Part shown: positions 1-5,007 of the stretch, one piece after another
Position numbering within the stretch: position 1 is the first letter of the stretch
Layout of the letters: each line of letters opens with the position of its first letter
Source of the DNA: an uncultured Faecalibacterium sp.
GTDB taxonomy: Bacteria > Bacillota > Clostridia > Oscillospirales > Ruminococcaceae
NCBI GenBank assembly: GCA_900772565.1
Contig: CAAHET010000062.1
Location: forward strand, 1-5,007
Direction: 5' to 3'
Length of the DNA: 5,007 nt
Translations under genes and position numbers: made by a program
The notes under the pieces: model-generated
Told to the model about the DNA's origin: nothing
What the model saw: only the letters and a program-made list of their open reading frames with translations
Database searches by the model: none

Positions 1-3000
1 CCTGAACCAGCCCCGGAAGCCGCTGGGCAAGTACGGCAGGCTGCGCCGGACGTACCTGATGAACCATCGCCCGGTGCTGTACAACACGATGCTCCTGAAC
101 GGGAGCCTATACCCGCACCTGATGGAGGTGGAGCAGACGGCAGAGAGCCGGATGCAGCAGAGCATGGAGCAGTTGCTGAAGCAGAACCCGGCCCCGGACA
201 AGGAGCAGAATCAGATGGCGTGGGTGCAGCACATGAACAGCCTGAAAGCGCAAGCCGAGGAACTGGTGCTGACGGAGCTGATCTACAGCTAAGTTTCTTC
301 GATGCCCACATCCCTACCGAAGCCCAGCAAATTGAACATATCGACCGAGCGGAGAGCGAAAAATCGCCCTCCGCTTTTGTTTTGTCGCAGGCTGAAATTG
401 AGAATGAACTGCGCAAGCATGGTTCCGGTTTTCAGGATGGCAAGCAGCGAATCATCGAACTGTACCAGACACAGCCCGACCGCAAACTCCGCGCTAAAGC
501 ATTGGCGAAAGAGTACGGCATCGGCGGACATTCGCAGGATTTTCTGGATGGCAGCAGCGGTTTTGTAAATCATGATGGAAAAGGACTTGAATTTGACCAC
601 TACCCGGATCATCAAAAGGTTACGTTAAGCTGGACACAGGTCGAGAAATACATCGACCTGATGATTCAGTCTGACCGCTACCTGACCGATAAGGAAAAAG
701 AGCATCGTGCCGCCGTGCAGGAAGCGGAACGACAGCTCCCAATGCTGGATGGTGATGCCGCTGCCGAATACAATGCTCTGAAAGAGCAGTACCCCAATAC
801 CCTGATTGGCTTTGAACTGGGCGGATATTTTCTGTTCTATGACAAAGATGCAATCACTGTAAAGGAAGTTTTTCGTTCTAATTTGCTGTCACAGGAAAAT
901 GCGCTGGGAAAAGTCAAAGTGACCGGCTTTTTGCGCAGAGAGTGGGTAGCAAAATCGCAGAAGCTGTGGGCCGAGGGCAACAGCATCTATCTAGCCGGAC
1001 AGGGCGGAGATGGTACCCACCATCAGACAAAATATCTGCGAGAGGAAGATTATCTGCCGATCGGCATCATCATCAAGCTAGATGGCCGGGAATTCCGTGT
1101 GGATCACGTCAACTTCATGTTCAAATCCGTCAGCTTGCAGGACATGGACTTGACCAACAGCGGACAGCCCATCTTCCGGGTTGAACGGTTGCCCAATATC
1201 CGGGAACTGTATGAACAGCAGCAGGATGAAATTATTGACGTTTCTCCTGAAAAGGCTGTTGATTACAAGGTCGGTGACGAAGTTGTTGTTGACCTTCCCA
1301 CCCGAACCATCGAAGGCAAAATCGGCTATGTTGGCGAAACCGATGTGCGCATCGACACCAGCGCGCATGGGCAGTCGTGGGATAACGAGGTACTCAACAA
1401 GCAGCAATTCGAGGACGGTCTGCGGCGGGATGAACCTACACCTGATGAGGAACTGGACAAGTTGCCTATCTCTGTGGAGGTCAATGGCGAGTGGCAGACC
1501 TTTCCGGATGCTGCTGCCGCAGACGAAGCCCTGAACGCTGAACCGATGCCGGAAGCCGCAGGAAATTTTCACATCACGGATGATAATTTGGGTGTCGGAG
1601 GCCCCAAGCAGAAATTCGCCCGCAATATTGAAGCCATCCAGACCTTGCGCACTTTGGAGCAGGAGCATCGCGGTGCCACCGCCGAGGAGCAGCAGGTGCT
1701 TTCGCAGTATGTAGGCTGGGGCGGTCTTGCAGATGTCTTTGACCCCAACAAGGAAAACTGGTCTGCCGAGTACACCCAACTGAAAGGGTTGCTCACCGAA
1801 GAGGAGTATGCCGCCGCCCGCGCTTCCACTCTGAATGCCCACTATACCTCTCCGGTGGTAATTCGCGCCATCTATGATGCTGTGGAAAAGATGGGCTTCC
1901 AGTCTGGAAATATCTTGGAGCCTTCCATGGGTATTGGCAACTTTTTCGGTATGCTGCCCTCTGGCATGGCTGACAGCCGTCTGTACGGTGTGGAACTGGA
2001 CAGTATCACGGGCCGGATTGCCCAAAAGCTGTACCCGGAGGCCAACATCAAAGTGGCCGGATTTGAAACCACGGATAGGCGGGATTTCTACGATTTAGCG
2101 GTCGGCAACGTACCGTTTGGCAATTACAAAGTCAACGACAAAGCGTATAACAAGCTGAACTTCAGCATCCACAATTATTTCTTTGCGAAAGCCATCGACC
2201 AAGTGCGTCCGGGCGGTGTGGTGGCGTTTGTTACCAGTCGTTACACGCTGGACAGTAAAGATTCTTCTGCCCGCAAGCACATGGCAGAACGAGCCGATTT
2301 GCTGGGGGCTATCCGTCTGCCCAACAATGCGTTTAAGGCAAATGCAGGCACGGATGTTGTCAGCGATATTATCTTTTTGCAGAAGCGTGACCGCCCTGCG
2401 GATATTGAACCTGCATGGGTGCAGCTGGGAAAGACGGCAGATGGCATCGCTATCAACAGCTACTTTGCGGACCACCCGGAGATGGTGCTGGGAAATTTGG
2501 AACTGGAAAGCACCCAATATGGTCACGACCTGACCGTTGTACCCATCGAGGGCACCAGCCTTGCAGACCAGCTTGCCGAGGCGGTGCAGCACATCGAGGG
2601 CAATTACACTGCGGTGGAGATTGCTGCCCCGGACGTCGCAGATGCGGAAGCACAGCGCAAAACGCTGCCCGCAGACCCGACTGTGAAGAATTTTAGCTAT
2701 ACGGTTGTTGATGGCGAGATCTACTACCGAGAGAACTCTATCATGACGCAGATCGAACTGTCCGACAACGCCAAAGGCCGTGTAGCTGGTATGGTGGAGT
2801 TGCGGCAGATCGTCAACGAACTGATTGACCAGCAGCTGAACGACTTCCCGGACGAGGACATTAAGGCATCGCAAGCAAAATTGAACGCCGCCTACGATAC
2901 CTTTACTGCAAAATACGGGCTGATCAACGACAAGAAAAATGCCCGCCTGTTCGATGATGACAGTTCCTACTATCTGCTCTGCTCACTGGAGAATCTGGAC

Positions 3001-5007
3001 GAGAATAAAAATCTCAAGTCCAAAGCAGATATGTTCACCAAGCGGACGATTCGGCCAGAGCGTGTTGTCACCAGCGTGGATACCCCCAGTGAAGCACTGG
3101 CAGTGTCCATCGGGGAGCATGGCAAGGTTGATCTGCCTTATATGGCAGAACTGCTGGGCACACCCGGCGAGTACGGGCGCATCACCACCGAATTGTCCGG
3201 CGTGATTTTCAAAGACCCTGCTGCGGATGCTGACGACCCGGAAGCCGGTTGGCAAACAGCGGACGAATACCTTTCGGGTAATGTACGCGATAAGCTGCGG
3301 ATGGCACAGCTTGCTGCGGAAAGTCACCCGGAGTTCAAGGTCAATGTGGACGCACTGACCAAGGCGCAGCCCAAAGATTTGGAAGCATCTGAAATTGATG
3401 TGCGGCTGGGTGCTACATGGCTTGATCCCTCTATCGTGCAGCAGTTCATGATGGAAACTTTTCAGCCGCCCTATCGTATCCGATACAACAACGCCATCAC
3501 CGTTCGCTACTCTCCTTACACTTCCGAATGGCGGATCAGCAATAAATCTGCTACTGGCTTTGGTGACATTATGGCTACTGAAACCTACGGTACCCGCCGA
3601 GCCAACGCTTATAAGATTTTGGAGGATACCCTGAACTTGCGTGACAGCCGCGTTTATGATACCATCGTGGAGGATGGCAAAGAAAAACGTGTGCTGAACC
3701 AGAACGAAACCACTCTCGCCCAGCAGAAACAGCAGGCCATCAAGGACGCTTTTGCCGGATGGGTCTGGAAAGACCCACAGCGGCGCACTCTGCTGGTGAA
3801 GAAGTACAACGAACTTTTTAACAGCACCCGGCCCCGTGAGTATGACGGTAGTCACATTCATTTTGTGGGCATGAACCCGGAGATCAATTTGCGAGAGCAT
3901 CAGCGCAATGCGGTTGCCCATGTGCTGTATGGGTATAACACCCTTTTGGCGCACGAAGTCGGTGCCGGCAAGAGCTTTGAGATGGCAGCTTCCGCTATGG
4001 AACTGAAACGCCTGGGCTTGTGCCAGAAAAGCCTTTTTGTGGTGCCGAACCACCTGACGGAGCAATGGGCCAGCGAGTTTTTGCGCCTGTACCCCAACGC
4101 AAAACTGTTGGTCACCAGCAAGAAAGATTTTGAACCCGGTAATCGCAAAAAATTCTGTGCAAGAATTGCGACCGGCGACTATGATGCTGTCATCATCGGT
4201 CACTCGCAATTTGAGAAAATCCCGCTGTCTGCAGAGCGGCAGGAACGGCTGATTCAGGAGCAGATGGATGAAATTGAAGAGGCCATCGAGGAAGCAAAAG
4301 AGCAGGCCGGAGAGCATTTCACCGTGAAACAGCTGGAAAAGCTGCGCAAAACTCTGAAGCAGAAATTGGAGAAGCTGCAGACCACCGACCGCAAGGATGA
4401 TGTGGTCACATTTGAACAATTGGGCGTAGACAGGTTGTTTGTGGATGAGAGCCAAGCGTTTAAGAACCTCTACTTGTACACGAAAATGCGTAATGTCGCA
4501 GGTTTGAGTACGAGCGAGGCACAAAAATCCAGCGATATGTTCGGCAAGTGTCGCTATCTGGATGAAATCACCGGTGGCCGTGGCGTGATTTTTGCAACGG
4601 GTACACCCCTGAGCAACAGTATGACCGAGATGTACACCCTCATGCGCTACCTCCAGTACAACACCTTGCAGCAGAAAGGGTTGACCCATTTTGATGCGTG
4701 GGCATCCACCTTCGGTGAGACGACCACGGCCATTGAACTTGCGCCCGAAGGCACCGGATACCGTGCGCGCACTCGTTTTGCAAAGTTCTTCAACTTGCCT
4801 GAACTGATGGCGATGTTCAAAGAAGCAGCAGATATCAAGACCAGCGACCAGCTTCATCTCCCAGTGCCTGATGCAAAATTTGAGACGGTGGTGGTCAAAC
4901 CTTCGGAAATCCAACAGGATATGGTGCAGGCGTTGAGCGAACGTGCAGCCGAAGTCCACAGCGGTTCTGTTGACCCCTCTGTGGATAATATGTTGAAAAT
5001 CACGTCG
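1..5007 (+). CDS. Giant N6-methyltransferase-like / SNF2 helicase fusion protein of an integrative conjugative element, partial at both ends
   Basis: Frame 1 is open without a stop for all 1,669 codons, and no convincing start exists inside, so both ends lie outside. Residues are numbered from base 1. Order of modules: Pro/Ala/Glu-rich linker (about 1-95), GGHS-containing module (about 129-230), MutS-domain-I-like module (257-408, with YFLFYDKDA at 276-284), small beta-rich module (about 421-477), methyltransferase-like domain (about 522-802; EPSMGIGNFF from 640, NVPFG at 703-707), connector (803-1287), SNF2-type lobe 1 (1288 onward; GAGKS 1321-1325, VDESQ 1481-1485, TGTPLSNS 1533-1540). This order is typical, as I recall it, of 2,000-3,000 residue proteins on Firmicutes conjugative elements, usually annotated as SNF2 or DEAD/DEAH helicase with N-6 methylase. 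The role is probably DNA processing or protection during element transfer; this is inferred and the substrate is unknown. Family-like sequence begins at about base 283 (LQLSFFDA). Upstream of that the frame coincides with tnpV, so the true N-terminal structure is uncertain. The C-terminal helicase lobe is missing here only because the window ends. Confidence 0.93.
2..292 (+). CDS. tnpV: TnpV-like transposon-encoded protein, C-terminal part (N-terminus outside window)
   Basis: Frame 2 is open from base 2 to TAA at 290-292 (96 codons). The first in-frame ATG is at 59, but TnpV-like sequence starts before it (KPLGKYGRLRRTYL, bases 17-58), so the real start lies upstream of the window. Recognised by the TnpV pattern: GKYGRLRRTYL, then LYNTMLLNGSLYPHL, the NQMAWVQHMNSLKAQAEE block near the end, and the terminal LTELIYS. 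TnpV is a small protein first named on Tn4451-type clostridial transposons and common on Firmicutes mobile elements; its biochemical role is not established. Codon thirds are strongly G/C (89 of 96 sense codons by hand count), as expected if frame 2 is or recently was the selected frame. The oddity is that the giant helicase frame reads straight through the whole gene in frame 1. It could be a living gene, an overprinted gene or a relic. The family call is fairly firm; whether it is expressed is unknown. Confidence 0.65.
   Translation: MNQPRKPLGKYGRLRRTYLMNHRPVLYNTMLLNGSLYPHLMEVEQTAESRMQQSMEQLLKQNPAPDKEQNQMAWVQHMNSLKAQAEELVLTELIYS
283..690 (+). other. N-terminal GGHS module of the giant protein
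   Basis: Residues 95-230. It opens with LQLSFFDAHIPTEAQQIEHI, a stretch I associate with the junction between the variable linker and the conserved part of this family. An alpha-helical segment follows (SQAEIENELRKHGSG, then GKQRIIELYQ and KALAKEYGIGGHS, with GGHS at bases 523-534). Next come the HDGKGLEF strand and the LSWTQVEKYIDLMIQSDRYL helix (625-684). The repeated pattern of a short helical domain ending in GIGGHS, then HDGKG and LSW, occurs in many large conjugative-element proteins. No enzymatic motif is visible, so a DNA or protein contact role is only a guess. Confidence 0.6.
349..383 (+). terminator. Candidate intrinsic terminator 57 bases after the tnpV stop, lying inside the giant reading frame
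   Basis: Bases 349-359 pair with 364-374 in 10 of 11 positions; the only mismatch is A355 opposite C368. The loop is AAAA (360-363). The stem is immediately followed by TTTTGTTTT (375-383), giving the hairpin-plus-U-tract shape of a Rho-independent terminator on the + strand only. Its position just after TAA 290-292 fits a terminator for tnpV. It is nevertheless translated in frame 1 as part of the protein stretch AESEKSPSAFVLS, so if functional it would attenuate any transcript that continues into the methylase/helicase. Translating ribosomes could suppress it. Activity is not shown by the sequence. Confidence 0.5.
769..1224 (+). other. MutS-domain-I-like module of the giant protein
   Basis: Residues 257-408. 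The stretch YNALKEQYPNTLIGFELGGYFLFYDKDA resembles the start of MutS domain I, where a helix and the strand GDFYELFYDDA-type motif contact mismatched DNA. Here the motif is YFLFYDKDA at bases 826-852. It is followed by NALGKVKVTGF, a helix with WVAKSQKLWAEGNSIYLAG, then LREEDYLPIG and a beta segment LDGREFRVDHVNF ending in IFRVERLPNIRELYEQQ. The resemblance is by eye and short, and a general DNA-binding role is inferred. There is no MutS ATPase nearby, so this is not a mismatch-repair gene. Confidence 0.45.
1258..1563 (+). other. Small beta-rich module and acidic linker before the methylase domain
   Basis: Residues 420-521. VDYKVGDEVVVDLPTRTIEG followed by KIGYVGETDVRIDT gives a short run of alternating beta strands with a KVGD turn, like the small SH3-like or LPD-type domains found between enzymes in mobile-element polyproteins. 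It ends with KQQFEDGLRRDEPTPDEELDKLP and an Ala/Glu/Asp-rich spacer that includes a second short strand pair (PISVEVNGEWQTFPDAAAAD). No catalytic residues can be picked out. The module assignment is tentative. Confidence 0.35.
1564..2406 (+). other. Adenine-N6 DNA methyltransferase-like domain
   Basis: Residues 522-802. The lead-in is NFHITDDNLGVGG, then a helix and YVGWGGL (bases 1708-1728). LNAHYTSPVVI (from 1831) matches the substrate-side motif X region (YTxPxV) of gamma-class N6-adenine methylases. Motif I, the S-adenosylmethionine loop, is EPSMGIGNFFG (1918-1950), and the motif II acidic residue is probably Glu665 in YGVELD. Motif IV, usually (N/D)PP(Y/F), is NVPFG at 2107-2121. Later blocks RPGGVVAFVTSRYTLD (from 2206) and LLGAIRLPNNAF (from 2302) look like those in HsdM-type methylases. 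The fold is well supported. Catalysis is less sure because motif IV lacks the first proline. Any target site is unknown. Confidence 0.8.
2407..3861 (+). other. Family-specific connector between methylase and helicase
   Basis: Residues 803-1287, about 485 residues with no recognised enzyme motif. Visible blocks are NSYFADHPEMVLGNLE (a methylase-tail segment), ADPTVKNFSYTVVDGEIYYREN (from base 2671), a helical run RVAGMVELRQIVNELIDQQL, AAYDTFTAKYGLIND, DDSSYYLLCSLE and KADMFTKRTIRP. These are followed by TADEYLSGNVRDKLRMAQ, a beta-rich part around ITVRYSPYTSEWRI (from 3496) and ANAYKILEDTLNLRDSRVYD. As I recall, these blocks are conserved across the giant conjugative-element family, so they are probably a real domain set and not a floppy linker. 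The function is unknown. Confidence 0.6.
3862..5007 (+). other. SNF2-type helicase/translocase lobe 1, truncated by the window end
   Basis: Residues 1288-1669. FVGMNPEINLREHQRNAV is the entry segment, with LREHQ corresponding to the LRxYQ/LRPHQ motif of SNF2 proteins. Walker A is AHEVGAGKSFE, with GAGKS at bases 3961-3975. Motif Ia is SLFVVPNHLTEQW (from 4030). VIIGHSQFEKI (from 4189) precedes a coiled-coil insertion. Walker B/motif II is LFVDESQAFKN, with VDESQ at 4441-4455, and motif III is ATGTPLSNS (from 4594; TGTP starts at 4597). ATP hydrolysis looks intact. The DESQ form replaces the more usual DEAH/DESH-type fourth residue, which still permits Mg-ATP binding through Asp-Glu. Motifs IV-VI must lie downstream of the window. 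Confidence 0.88.
4222..4398 (+). other. Charged coiled-coil insertion within the helicase lobe
   Basis: Residues 1408-1466, between motif Ic-like IIGHSQFEKI and the DDVVTFEQLGVDRLFVDES block. The stretch runs from PLSAERQERLIQEQ through EEAIEEAKEQAGEHF to KQLEKLRKTLKQKLEKLQ. It is almost purely Glu/Lys/Gln/Leu with a heptad-like spacing of Leu and Ile, so an antiparallel helical hairpin or coiled coil is likely. I recall comparable insertions in homologues at this place, so it is a family trait. It may serve as a protein contact arm. Confidence 0.6.

Noticed and set aside
200..222. Possible internal start of the giant gene: AAGGAG at 200-205 with GTG at 220 in frame 1
   Set aside because: The 14-base gap is long, the AAGGAG is also simply Lys-Glu codons of tnpV, and GTG is not preceded by any other signal. 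It remains the best in-window alternative start if frame 1 proves closed upstream, but it is not supported enough to list.
250..292. Programmed -1 frameshift from tnpV into the giant frame
   Set aside because: No X XXY YYZ slippery heptamer is seen near the TAA. Frame 1 is already open upstream, so no shift is needed.
302..568. 88-codon plus-strand frame after tnpV
   Set aside because: It lies in frame 2 over sequence that reads as conserved giant-protein sequence in frame 1. No recognisable product.
1078..2025. 315-codon minus-strand open frame
   Set aside because: Also codon-aligned antisense to conserved methylase-lead and methylase sequence. No family resemblance; a shadow of codon bias.
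2095..2874. 259-codon minus-strand open frame
   Set aside because: Codon-aligned shadow opposite the methylase domain and connector, with no domain signature.
3760..3777. Perfect 6-bp inverted repeat TGGGTC / GACCCA with a 6-base loop
   Set aside because: It encodes the conserved WVWKDP segment, has no T-tract and is short enough to arise by chance.
3931..3947. GGGT / ACCC hairpin followed by TTTT
   Set aside because: The stem is only 4 bp and the bases encode the conserved YNTLLAHE entry to Walker A; too weak for a terminator.
2983..4959. 658-codon open frame on the minus strand
   Set aside because: It lies codon-on-codon opposite the giant frame, so it is interrupted only where the sense strand uses TTA, CTA or TCA, which are rare here. 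Its translation is Cys/His/Phe/Leu-rich with no recognisable domain, while the sense frame carries clear enzyme motifs.

Overview
The window is almost wholly occupied by one forward reading frame (frame 1) that is open for all 1,669 codons, with no start or stop inside. It is the middle of a very large protein of the type carried by integrative and conjugative elements of Firmicutes. An adenine-N6 DNA methyltransferase-like domain is fused upstream of an SNF2-type helicase/translocase. Family recognition is from memory of homologues and visible motifs, with no database search. The moderate GC content (about 51% by hand count over 301-600), the codon use, the TnpV-like frame and the protein family together suggest an anaerobic gut Clostridia host (Oscillospiraceae/Ruminococcaceae or Lachnospiraceae-like). 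The exact organism cannot be named.

Layout. Positions 1-292 are GC-rich (182 of the first 300 bases are G/C by hand count). They hold the C-terminal part of a TnpV-like transposon protein in frame 2, ending at TAA 290-292. The same bases are open in frame 1, where they read as a Pro/Ala/Glu/Gly-rich linker running directly into the big protein. At 349-383, just after the tnpV stop, there is a strong terminator-shaped hairpin plus T-tract inside the big frame. Positions 283-1563 encode the accessory N-terminal modules: a GGHS-containing module, a module with a MutS-domain-I-like signature, and a small beta-rich module. Positions 1564-2406 are the methyltransferase-like domain (EPSMGIGNFF, NVPFG). 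Positions 2407-3861 are a family-specific connector of unknown fold. From 3862 to the end is the first helicase lobe (GAGKS, VDESQ, TGTPLSNS); the second lobe must lie beyond the window.

How the parts work together: the fusion implies a single protein that binds and translocates on DNA and may bind or methylate adenine, probably acting on the mobile element or incoming DNA during transfer. This is inference; the function of the family is not experimentally settled to my knowledge. The most interesting local structure is the 5' end, where a tnpV-like gene and its apparent terminator are overprinted by the frame of the giant protein. No RNA genes, CRISPR arrays, complete insertion sequences, origins or attachment sites were seen. 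No stretch over 300 bases lacks coding sequence.
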